A stretch of DNA of 12,818 nt from assembly GCA_023418255.1 (NCBI GenBank), contig JAEZZZ010000026.1, forward strand, positions 1-12,818, read 5' to 3'. The notes beneath the pieces are model-generated. The model did not search any database and was not told the origin of the DNA. It saw nothing but the letters and a program-made list of their open reading frames with translations. Positions 1-6,988 of this stretch are shown here, one piece after another. The stretch comes from Bacteroidota bacterium. GTDB taxonomy: Bacteria; Bacteroidota; Bacteroidia; Bacteroidales; Dysgonomonadaceae. The position numbers were made by a program, and so were the translations under genes. Positions within the stretch are counted from its first letter, which is position 1. Every line of letters starts with the position of its first letter.

Positions 1-184
1 GCCTCTTTTCCGAACGTCTGCCGTATAATTGACGCTCAAGATAAAGAATGCGCTGCTGTTTTCTTTCAAGTTGCTCGTCTTTGAAAAGAATCTGTTCATC
101 CTTTAAAAGGAGAGATTTTTCTTGTAAAAGAATTTGCTCTTTCAAACGAGCGTTTTCCTGTAATATTTACTGTATATCCTCCAT
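1..184 (-). pseudogene. IS66 transposase TnpC, N-terminal part, with premature stop
   Basis: Read on the minus strand from ATG at 184-182, this frame gives MEDIQ, then a TAA stop at 169-167. It then continues open to the window edge through a glutamate/lysine/leucine-rich helix that ends in LERQLYGRRSEKR. The coiled-coil N-terminus followed by a RQL-(Y/F)-G-R-(R/K)-SEK motif is characteristic of IS66 TnpC just before its zinc-finger and DDE domains. The stop at codon 6 would block translation unless a start further in is used; no ATG follows in frame inside the window. The catalytic domain lies off the window, so its state is unknown. The family call is firm; the exact original start is less certain. 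Confidence 0.75.
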
Positions 185-254
185 AATTATCTGGTGTAAA
201 GACACAATATATCAGCAATATATGCAAGTATTTCAGCCTGTTTTTTTATCTTTT

Positions 255-602
255 TTACTCCAAATTATAGCGTTTTCTTCGCCTTGCTTTAGGACTGATG
301 CCTTCAATTAAAAGCAGCAATTCATCCCATCGAAGAATGCCGAAACGCGCTCCTTTTCCTTGAAAAATTTTATGACTGAGCCGACCCGATTCCAAACGTT
401 TATGGTAAATCACAAAACCCCCACGCTCCCAATAAACCTATTTTATTGTAGTGCGATTTTTATTTACAAACACGTAAACATCGCCGCTTGTTGGGCTCAA
501 AAAAATCCGGCGGATACATCCGAATAAACCGTCTATGCTCTTACGCAAATCAACACCTTGAAAACATAAAACAAATCGATTGCTTTCATTTAAACTAAAC
601 AT
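255..602 (-). pseudogene. IS66 accessory protein TnpB with internal stop
   Basis: The frame starts with ATG at 602-600 (MFSLNESNRF) and runs 115 codons to TAA at 257-255, the normal length for IS66 TnpB (Orf2). Family hallmarks are visible: GVDLRKSIDGL near residue 16, SGDVYVFVNKN near 39-49, YWERGGFVIYHKRLESGR after residue 56, and a basic C-terminus. A TAG at 440-438 (codon 55) replaces the residue just before the VYWERGGF motif, which is usually leucine in relatives, so only a 54-residue fragment would be made. TnpB is needed for transposition of IS66-type elements, though its biochemical role is not well defined. The rest of the frame is well preserved, which suggests recent inactivation. 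Confidence 0.85.
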
Positions 603-808
603 TTCGTTTTTTTTTCGGCAAAGATCGAAAAAACGAGGGAGAACTAAAAGACGGCGGATTTGGGATGATTACATATCTTTCGGCCCAAAGCGTAAAAACA
701 CTACTTCTAAAAGGGGCGAAACTGAGAAAATTTCTATCCAGATAGTTAAATAAAATTAAATACAGAAATTTATCATGTACTTTGCATTACATAATACCAT
801 GTTTTGTT
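603..808. other. Intergenic gap between the IS66 remnant and the padR promoter
   Basis: No credible gene is seen on either strand. The left part should contain the right terminal repeat of the IS66 element, but with only one end in the window its boundary cannot be recognised. A small imperfect palindrome (CTATC-CA-GATAG, 734-745) is present and has no evident meaning. Confidence 0.4.
775..792. promoter_or_regulatory. Candidate PadR operator (ATGT-N10-ACAT)
   Basis: An ATGT (775-778) and an ACAT (789-792) form a dyad about 50 bases before the padR start, just upstream of its likely -7 box. Well-studied PadR-family proteins bind ATGT/ACAT dyads, usually with an 8-base spacer, and commonly repress their own operon. 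The 10-base spacer here differs and the half-sites are short, so this is a suggestion only. Confidence 0.3.
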
Positions 809-816
809 TATCTTTG
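809..816 (+). promoter_or_regulatory. Bacteroidetes-type -7 box for the padR–pspC unit
   Basis: TATCTTTG matches TAnnTTTG exactly and lies 28 bases before the padR ATG. A TTTG at 781-784 could be the -33 element, but the spacer of 24 is longer than the usual 19-21. Confidence 0.5.
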
Positions 817-844
817 TATCATCAAATAGATATATTTTATAGAT

Positions 845-1216
845 ATGAAGATAGAAAATACACAAAGCCAAATGCGTAAGGGAGTGCTTGAATACTGCAT
901 TCTCTCCATCATCAAGCGCAGCGAAGCTTACCCGGGCGACATCATCGAAGAGATGCATTGTGCCGGGCTTCAACTCCTGGAAGGAACACTTTATCCTCTG
1001 CTCAATCGCTTAAAGAATGCGGAGATTCTTTCTTATCGATGGGTTGAAAGCACTTCCGGTCCGCCACGAAAATATTTCAAGCTGACGGCGAAAGGTGAAT
1101 TGTTTTACAGCCATCTTGAAACTACATGGAACGAGCTTTCTGAAGGCGTTGCAGCCGTTATAAGAAAGACGAATGAAAAAACAGAATCTAACACAACAGA
1201 AGAGACAACCTCTTAA
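845..1216 (+). CDS. PadR-family transcriptional regulator
   Basis: A 123-residue protein with the PadR winged-helix fold. Residues 10-75 hold the family signature: MRKGVLEYCILSIIKRSEAYPGDIIEE-type helices, then LLEGTLYPLLNRLKNAEIL (recognition helix) and the wing with SGPPRKYFKLTAKG. It is the short PadR type, in which a C-terminal helix drives dimerisation. PadR proteins are cytoplasmic DNA-binding repressors, often released by a ligand or stress signal. The last 20 residues are polar and rich in Thr and Glu. The next gene starts 15 bases after the stop, and PadR genes paired with PspC-domain genes are common in Bacteroidetes. I therefore infer that it controls its own two-gene operon in response to envelope stress. 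The inducing signal cannot be read from sequence. Confidence 0.93.
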   Translation: MKIENTQSQMRKGVLEYCILSIIKRSEAYPGDIIEEMHCAGLQLLEGTLYPLLNRLKNAEILSYRWVESTSGPPRKYFKLTAKGELFYSHLETTWNELSEGVAAVIRKTNEKTESNTTEETTS

Positions 1217-1231
1217 ATATCAACAGAAGAA

Positions 1232-3127
1232 ATGAAAAAAGTTATCAACATCAATTTTCAAGGACAGGTTATCGCCATTGAAGAGACCGCATACGAGATA
1301 TTGAAGCAATATATCAATAGCCTCAAAAGCTATTTTTCGCGCGAAGATGGTGGTGAAGAAATTGTGAACGACATCGAAAACCGAATAGCCGAGCTATTTG
1401 GAAACCGATTGAAGCTGGGTATCAGCTGCATTACCGATGAAGATGTAGAATCCATTATCAGCAGCATTGGCAAACCCGAAGATTTTGATACGGACTATGC
1501 CGAAGCAACCTTTAAAGATTCGGAGATGCCACCCAATATTCCTCACACGGACGACAGAGCAACGGAACAAACAGAAAACACCCAAAAAGAGCCTGCACGC
1601 GCTCTTTATCGCAATGCCAACGACCGAATAATTGCCGGTGTGTGTAGTGGCTTGGCACACTATTTCAAAATCGATCCGGTGTGGATTCGTATCATCTTTG
1701 TTTTAGCCGCGACCGCGCTTTTCTGGATCTATATCATCTTATGGATTGTCTTGAGATCAAGACCATTGGAATCAAATATATCGAAAAGACTCTATCGCAA
1801 CCCCAGCGACAAATACATTGGAGGTGTTTGTGGCGGTATCGCGGCATATTTCAAAATTGACTCGTGGATTCCACGCCTTGTTTTCTTGTTGCCCTTACTG
1901 TTATTTGCCATATCGGGACTTGCGACCATTCCATTTTTCTTTTGGAATAATTTTTTCGACTCCATCCATTTCAACTGGAATTTTAACCTTGCGATGTTAA
2001 TTGTCTATTTTGTTCTATGGATAATCATTCCCCAAGCGGTTACCGTGAAACAGAAACTGGAAATGATGGGAGAAGAGGAATACATTAAATCGCTTCGCAA
2101 TACGATGAGCGACAACATTGCCAACGTCCGAAACAAATCAGACAATATCCATTCGGATGCATCAAATCGCATGCCACCGCCGCCACCGCATACATCACAT
2201 GAGACATATAGCCAACGTTCAGGGTGCATGAACGCGTTTATTATTCTATTGAAAATAGCATTTTTCACTATTGCAGGGTTATTCGCCCTCTCGGTCATCG
2301 GTATGTTGATTGCAATTTTGGCAGCAGGCACCTTCTTGATTCCTCTAAAAGGACTGTTTATCGCACAAGGCACCGAAACGACGCTTATGTGGATAACGCT
2401 GTTTCTAACCATCGGATTACCTGTCATTGCCATTATTTTATGGATTATCAGACGGATGATGAAAGCGAAACCGCGTCGCATCATCGGTGTCGTAACGCTG
2501 ACATTGTGGTTTGTAGGGATTGCAACAGGAATTGCTTTAGGCGTAAAAGTAGTCAACAAATTCAGAATGGAAGCATTGACAGAAAAAACAGTAGCTCTAA
2601 AATCGGTTCCCGGTAACACTCTCTACATTAACATGCAGCCATACCCCGACAGCCATTATACAACAAAAACGAGCGTATATGACCGATTTGAAAACCCGGG
2701 ATTGCCCTTTTACAATGTGAACGAAGATTCGTTATTATTCAATAAAATCAGCATCAACGTAATGGAAAGCAGCGACTCTCTTTTTCATATAAAAACAGTT
2801 TTCGTATCAAAAGGAAAAAACTTAAAGTCGATTAAGAACGAGCAGAAAACTTTTTGTTATAATATTATCCAACGCGACTCACTGATTCTGTTTCCGGAAT
2901 TTTTCGCCACACCGGCATCTATCGGCTTCAGGGATCAACACATGAACATAGAAGTGGCTGTTCCCGCAGGGAAAAAAGTTGTTTTTGACGATGATTTGGC
3001 GGAATATCAGCACAATAAACCCTACTATATTAAGAATCACGATCGAAAATATCGAAACAGAAATGTGACGCGTGAATATGATATCAATCACAAAAAATCA
3101 TCGAAAAAAAAAGAAGTTCACGTCTGA
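1232..3127 (+). CDS. PspC-domain membrane protein with two PspC domains
   Basis: A 631-residue membrane protein. Residues 1-95 form a cytoplasmic-looking N-terminal domain (MKKVININFQGQ, IENRIAELF) typical of Bacteroidetes PspC proteins. Two PspC domains follow at about 124-178 and 186-235, each with the LYRN-(A/P)-(N/S)-D-(R/K) entry, a GVC-(S/G)-G-(L/I)-A-x-YFKID core and a hydrophobic helix. The second is followed by an aromatic stretch and another membrane helix (253-269). After a linker with five prolines (315-319) come about three more membrane segments (335-370, 385-406, 418-440), then a 190-residue polar C-terminal region that is probably periplasmic. PspC relatives sense or relieve membrane damage in the phage-shock response. 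No PspA gene is visible here. It is probably co-transcribed with padR, 15 bases upstream. The family call is strong; the function here is inferred. Confidence 0.9.
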   Translation: MKKVININFQGQVIAIEETAYEILKQYINSLKSYFSREDGGEEIVNDIENRIAELFGNRLKLGISCITDEDVESIISSIGKPEDFDTDYAEATFKDSEMPPNIPHTDDRATEQTENTQKEPARALYRNANDRIIAGVCSGLAHYFKIDPVWIRIIFVLAATALFWIYIILWIVLRSRPLESNISKRLYRNPSDKYIGGVCGGIAAYFKIDSWIPRLVFLLPLLLFAISGLATIPFFFWNNFFDSIHFNWNFNLAMLIVYFVLWIIIPQAVTVKQKLEMMGEEEYIKSLRNTMSDNIANVRNKSDNIHSDASNRMPPPPPHTSHETYSQRSGCMNAFIILLKIAFFTIAGLFALSVIGMLIAILAAGTFLIPLKGLFIAQGTETTLMWITLFLTIGLPVIAIILWIIRRMMKAKPRRIIGVVTLTLWFVGIATGIALGVKVVNKFRMEALTEKTVALKSVPGNTLYINMQPYPDSHYTTKTSVYDRFENPGLPFYNVNEDSLLFNKISINVMESSDSLFHIKTVFVSKGKNLKSIKNEQKTFCYNIIQRDSLILFPEFFATPASIGFRDQHMNIEVAVPAGKKVVFDDDLAEYQHNKPYYIKNHDRKYRNRNVTREYDINHKKSSKKKEVHV

Positions 3128-3193
3128 ACAAAAGATAAGACTCAAAATATGATTTGAGCAATTTACCATAATTTTCTTATTTCATTGTGTTAT

Positions 3194-3227
3194 TGAAACG
3201 ACAGCGAAAAACTTCACAGTCGTTTCA
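3194..3227. repeat. Intergenic inverted repeat after the padR–pspC unit
   Basis: TGAAACGAC (3194-3202) and GTCGTTTCA (3219-3227) are perfect complements around a 16-base loop. A weaker six-pair hairpin, CTCAAA/TTTGAG, lies nearer the pspC stop (3141-3158). Neither has a clear T-tract, so they are not convincing intrinsic terminators. The longer one could instead bind a regulator of the downstream DUF389 gene. Confidence 0.45.
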
Positions 3228-3294
3228 TTACATATTGCATGACGATATTGAAAGTTTTTTTCATATGTCAGTATGATTTAAAAGAATAATCATG

Positions 3295-3302
3295 TACATT
3301 TG
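3295..3302 (+). promoter_or_regulatory. -7 box for the DUF389 gene; rules out the TTG start
   Basis: TACATTTG matches TAnnTTTG and lies 24 bases before the ATG at 3327. The possible upstream start, TTG at 3300, lies inside this box, so a transcript from this promoter could not use it. No good -33 element is seen. Confidence 0.6.
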
Positions 3303-3326
3303 CAGCGTAAAGTCAAAATAAACAAA

Positions 3327-4670
3327 ATGGAACAGCATCGATTTAAGAATTTAATGAAATGGTTCGACCTTCGATCGGAAATGGAGGATTACGACAAAAT
3401 CAACAAAGAGATTGACAAAGGCATTGTATTCAAAGGCACCAACTTATGGATTCTCATGTTTGCCATTGTGGTGGCATCTGTCGGTCTTAATATGAACTCC
3501 ACAGCCGTCATTATCGGTGCCATGCTAATTTCACCTCTAATGGGCCCCATCAATGGTATTGGATATAGTTTAGCAACATATGATTTTGCATTGCTGCAAC
3601 GCTCGCTCAAAAACTACTCATTTGCCGTTGGTGTCAGTTTGATCACTTCGGCAGTATATTTTCTTCTCTCACCGGTAAATGAGGCTCATTCAGAGCTGTT
3701 GGCACGCACAAGTCCCACCATATACGATGTTATCATCGCGCTGTTTGGAGGCTTGGCGGGCATTGTTGCCATCAGCAGCAAGCTCAAAGGAAATGTTATC
3801 CCCGGCGTAGCCATTGCCACAGCTCTAATGCCACCCATTTGTACCGCAGGCTATGGATTGGCCACACTGCAATTCAACTTTTTCTTTGGTGCCATTTATC
3901 TGTTTACTATCAACACTGTATTTATCGCTTTTGCAGCGTTGATTGTGTGTCAGTATTTGGAGTTCCCCATCCGCTCTATTGTTGATCCTGGAAAGAAAAA
4001 GAAAGTAAATCAATTTATCAGCGTGATTATTTTAGTCACCATTGTTCCCAGTGTTTTCTTTGGGTATCAACTGGTTAAAAATGAAAAATTTGCTCAAAAC
4101 TCAAAGGCCTTTTTAAGAGAAGTGGCTGTAGTTGAGAGCAATTACCTTCAAAATGAAAAAGTCAGTCCGGCTCAACATTCTGTAGAGTTGGTTTATTCCG
4201 GTTATGGACTGTCGGATCAAAATATAGAAGATATAAAGTTGGCTGGATTGAGGCATAAACTGGACACAGCAAAAATAAGCATTAGCGAAAGTTTTAGCAC
4301 GTCATCTATCAAAGAAAGCACACGTAAATTTCAATCGGAATCAGAGATTTTAAGCAGTAAGTTAAGCGCGACTAATTTTGCACTAAAAACAACGGAAAGT
4401 AAGCTGGACAGCTTAAAAAGCATTCCGATGTTTGGCGAAAAAATCCTTCTTGAAATAAAAGCCCTCTATCCGCAAATCACGCAGTGTGCATATTCGGAAT
4501 CATACACATTTACCGCAAACAAAGACACAACGATGCGCTCTGATATAAAGCCGTTTGTTATATTTACAACAGCTCCAAAGTCGCTAGACGCCAGAGAGAA
4601 AGTAAGAATTAACTCATGGCTAAAAAAACGCCTTGACAATCAGCACGTAACGGCTATTTTTGAAGAATGA
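3327..4670 (+). CDS. DUF389-family (TIGR00341-like) membrane protein
   Basis: A 447-residue integral membrane protein of unknown biochemical function. About seven hydrophobic segments lie between residues 38 and 248. They carry the two DUF389 signatures: IIGAMLISPLMGPINGIG near 62-79 and PGVAIATALMPPICTAG near 159-175. A basic loop (GKKKK, about 222-226) precedes the last membrane segment. The remaining 200 residues are polar, with a helical, possibly coiled-coil part (STRKFQSESEILSSKLSATN onward) and no further membrane segment, so they probably form an extracytoplasmic domain. I chose ATG 3327 because the upstream TTG at 3300 falls in the promoter box. The gene stands alone and converges on the DUF5686 gene, with 10 bases between stop codons. 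No substrate or partner can be named. Confidence 0.88.
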   Translation: MEQHRFKNLMKWFDLRSEMEDYDKINKEIDKGIVFKGTNLWILMFAIVVASVGLNMNSTAVIIGAMLISPLMGPINGIGYSLATYDFALLQRSLKNYSFAVGVSLITSAVYFLLSPVNEAHSELLARTSPTIYDVIIALFGGLAGIVAISSKLKGNVIPGVAIATALMPPICTAGYGLATLQFNFFFGAIYLFTINTVFIAFAALIVCQYLEFPIRSIVDPGKKKKVNQFISVIILVTIVPSVFFGYQLVKNEKFAQNSKAFLREVAVVESNYLQNEKVSPAQHSVELVYSGYGLSDQNIEDIKLAGLRHKLDTAKISISESFSTSSIKESTRKFQSESEILSSKLSATNFALKTTESKLDSLKSIPMFGEKILLEIKALYPQITQCAYSESYTFTANKDTTMRSDIKPFVIFTTAPKSLDAREKVRINSWLKKRLDNQHVTAIFEE

Positions 4671-4680
4671 TGAGATTTAA

Positions 4681-6825
4681 TTAGAACCCCATGGCCGCAC
4701 GGATTCCAATTTGCCGAAATTGTAGCTTGTGAAACGAAGCAAACACACCGGCTTTAAAAAACTTGTTCCCAATACCATAGCCAATCTCACTGTATGATAC
4801 AATTTGTGGAGTATAGAGTTGACTGAAATATAGGCGTTCTCTATCGGCCAGTTCCGATAAAAAACGAAGGTTTTTTAAAAAAAGAAATGGGGTTTCAAAC
4901 ATGAAATGTGCTTGAATATAAGAATCGGATGCATTGTAGAGATGGCGTCGTAACAGGTTGAAGTTGCCACCAATTCCATCACTCCAATTATCGGGAAAAT
5001 TGTTTTTCGCAAAATAGATAAAATCGGCAAAATATTCTGTTTTGGTATTCGTAAACATTCCTGTACCGATATGGTAGTTGAATGTACGCATCAATCCAAA
5101 TGGAATTTCTTGACTGATATCCATCTCTACGCGATAAAAATCAGAGGTGCTCCCAAAAAGATCTTTAAAACTCTTTGTCATTTCAAGCTGCAAAGTTGGA
5201 TAACGCGACCGTACATACATTTTCTGATTTCCTTGGAAACGATAATATTGTTCGGGTGTCCACGACAATCGAATAAATGGTGCAAACGAGCGGCGTGTAC
5301 CAAACATATCCTCAATATTCTGCGTGTCACCTCCTATGCTCCGCCATAGTTTTTTTGCTTTTTGAGCTTTACGAATATGATATTCGAAACCGGTGCTTAC
5401 CAACAAACCGTTTGTTGGCTCGAACGTGTTAAAAAATCGAAAATAATAATCTCTGAAATAGTCTACAGAGATGTCTTCGAAATGCAGTCCTTTATTAACT
5501 AAACTATCCTGTATTTGTTGCACAAACAGGGAACTATACGTCGGATTTCCATTGCCAATAGCAAGCGTCATGCTCCGCATTCGGGAAGGATTATAGTTCC
5601 ATGTCGTCGTAATGTCGGTAAATAACTCTTTACGCTTAAACATATATCCGGCAGAGGCTTCCAGTTCGACACTTCTGTATCCGGGTAATGAAAAGTGAAA
5701 CGATACGCGTTGTCTATAGGTAATCCCGTCGATAGAAGAATAGCCTACAAGCGAAGGATTCAGTAAACCGCCATATCCGATGCGCGTGCCACCATAATTA
5801 TATTCTGAATCTTTGAGCATAAACTGCGCAAAATAGAGAATGTTTTTGTTAAGAACAAGCGTGTCGTTGCCGTTTCTCAATTTCTGTTCTTGTTTTATGT
5901 GAAACGAGTCCAACACATCCTTTTCGACTGCCTGCAGTGGAATTGCTCTTTTTTTATTCCAAAAAACTGCATCATTGAGAACAGGCACAGAATCCACACG
6001 AATCTTATAATAATCACTAATATTTAAATCGTCAACTTTTTTTTCAAGGCTTTGACGCAATGTAATCTCCTTGTAATCAATCCGTGCAAGATAGCGGTTT
6101 GCTATTTTGTTACCCAAATAAGAAGCCGTGTGATAAATTGTGACATCAACAGGCAAAAAATTCATAATCCACTGGTCGCCCATCTTCATTTCAAATGAAA
6201 AATCAGACAAAAAGTCAAGTCCTTCGCCCTTAAATTGAATGATGCGCCATGTACCTTCTTCAACTATGAAATAACCTTTTATAAGATTCGGTATTTCATA
6301 AATAGGCGTAAATTCAACGGTGTAATATTGGGTATTTTTCTCGGTATATGTTTTTGTTAATTTATAGCGATAATATTTTGCCGTTGTTTTTCGCAGTGGC
6401 ATAAAAAACGATTCGTCGTTGGTACTTTCGCCATAAATATTGATATTTAGAAGGTTGAAAGGAATCAGCTCAATATCTTTTTTACGCGTGAGCGTGCCAC
6501 TGACATATTTAATATTTTGTACATACTTGTTTGGAAATTCATATTTAAGAGTACTGATGGTTTCAATAACGGCCTCGTCTTCATTCGGGTTGTGCAATAC
6601 AAAGCGAGGCAGGTGATGTGTATATTTGTAGAGCAGATTTTTTTTCAAAGTCTGAACATAAGTGCGCATATATACTTCGGCTTCGTATTTCTCTACCAAG
6701 CCGTTATATCTTTCTGCTGCTGCCATTGTTCTTTTCAAAATGGAGTCGCAAGGCAGTGTCTCACGAGAGAAAAGTCGAAAAGAGCTGATGAGCAGAAAAA
6801 ACAGTATGATGACTTTGAATTTCAT
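4681..6825 (-). CDS. DUF5686-family outer-membrane protein
   Basis: A 714-residue secreted protein from ATG 6825-6823. It starts with a clear signal peptide (MKFKVIILFFLLISSFRLFS) followed by RETLPCDS. The N-terminal part (AAAERYNGLVEKYEAEVYMR, then the LTRKKDIELIPFN and YTVEFTPIYEIPNLIKGYF regions) fits the soluble part of DUF5686. The C-terminal two-thirds has alternating aromatic/polar strands typical of a beta-barrel and ends in ...AAMGF, a terminal phenylalanine as in BAM-assembled barrels. Many family members carry a carboxypeptidase-regulatory-like domain after the signal peptide; here the DUF5686 region begins almost at once, so that domain is missing. A 13-residue longer start (6864) is unlikely, because it would lie upstream of the promoter boxes at 6835-6850. 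The function of the family is not established. Confidence 0.87.
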   Translation of the reverse strand: MKFKVIILFFLLISSFRLFSRETLPCDSILKRTMAAAERYNGLVEKYEAEVYMRTYVQTLKKNLLYKYTHHLPRFVLHNPNEDEAVIETISTLKYEFPNKYVQNIKYVSGTLTRKKDIELIPFNLLNINIYGESTNDESFFMPLRKTTAKYYRYKLTKTYTEKNTQYYTVEFTPIYEIPNLIKGYFIVEEGTWRIIQFKGEGLDFLSDFSFEMKMGDQWIMNFLPVDVTIYHTASYLGNKIANRYLARIDYKEITLRQSLEKKVDDLNISDYYKIRVDSVPVLNDAVFWNKKRAIPLQAVEKDVLDSFHIKQEQKLRNGNDTLVLNKNILYFAQFMLKDSEYNYGGTRIGYGGLLNPSLVGYSSIDGITYRQRVSFHFSLPGYRSVELEASAGYMFKRKELFTDITTTWNYNPSRMRSMTLAIGNGNPTYSSLFVQQIQDSLVNKGLHFEDISVDYFRDYYFRFFNTFEPTNGLLVSTGFEYHIRKAQKAKKLWRSIGGDTQNIEDMFGTRRSFAPFIRLSWTPEQYYRFQGNQKMYVRSRYPTLQLEMTKSFKDLFGSTSDFYRVEMDISQEIPFGLMRTFNYHIGTGMFTNTKTEYFADFIYFAKNNFPDNWSDGIGGNFNLLRRHLYNASDSYIQAHFMFETPFLFLKNLRFLSELADRERLYFSQLYTPQIVSYSEIGYGIGNKFFKAGVFASFHKLQFRQIGIRAAMGF

Positions 6826-6834
6826 TCCAAAGCA

Positions 6835-6850
6835 CAAACTTACAAATTTA
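6835..6850 (-). promoter_or_regulatory. Two adjacent -7-like boxes for the DUF5686 gene
   Basis: On the minus strand TAAATTTG (6850-6843) is followed at once by TAAGTTTG (6842-6835); both match TAnnTTTG. The upstream one lies 17 bases before the chosen ATG and implies a very short leader. No -33 element is evident. Confidence 0.4.
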
Positions 6851-6952
6851 TTTTTAAAACACATTGCCTATAAGTTGACTTTATACGCTTATTTTTTAAT
6901 TATAAAAAAGCATATTTTCCACATCTTATGCCTTAGAATCAGAAAAAAAAGC

Positions 6953-6960
6953 TAACTTTG
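6953..6960 (+). promoter_or_regulatory. -7 box for the Crp/Fnr regulator gene
   Basis: TAACTTTG matches TAnnTTTG and lies 28 bases before the ATG at 6989. Transcription would start near 6967, inside the palindrome at 6966-6980. Confidence 0.6.
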
Positions 6961-6965
6961 TGTTT

Positions 6966-6980
6966 TAGAACATAGTTCTA
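6966..6980. promoter_or_regulatory. Palindrome at the Crp/Fnr gene start site, candidate operator
   Basis: TAGAAC-ATA-GTTCTA is a 15-base palindrome with perfect six-base arms. It lies just downstream of the -7 box and 8 bases before the start codon. A protein bound here would block initiation, so autoregulation by the encoded Crp/Fnr protein is plausible. The arms do not match the classical Crp (TGTGA) or Fnr (TTGAT) half-sites. Confidence 0.45.
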
Positions 6981-6988
6981 TAACAGAG

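Larger units (their letters stand above)
1..602 (-). mobile_element. Degenerate IS66-family insertion sequence (partial)
   Basis: Two adjacent minus-strand reading frames match the tnpB and tnpC genes of IS66-family elements in the usual order, tnpB first. Both contain an in-frame stop, so the copy is probably dead. The element continues beyond base 1, so most of tnpC and the far terminal repeat are outside the window. No tnpA frame is visible upstream of tnpB (603-770 on the minus strand). It is either absent, as in many two-gene IS66 relatives, or deleted. The right terminus could not be fixed; it should lie between about 603 and the padR promoter near 770-816. Confidence 0.8.

Noticed and set aside
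48..311. Plus-strand frame of 87 codons, cysteine- and serine-rich
   Set aside because: It is the antisense shadow of the IS66 tnpC N-terminus and the tnpB–tnpC gap. The minus strand has clear family motifs.
2005..2619. Minus-strand frame of 204 codons inside pspC
   Set aside because: It lies entirely antisense to the well-supported PspC protein, resembles no family I recognise, and has no promoter or leader of its own.
3300..3326. TTG start giving a longer DUF389 protein
   Set aside because: The TTG overlaps the likely -7 promoter box TACATTTG, so it would not be in the transcript. ATG 3327 fits.
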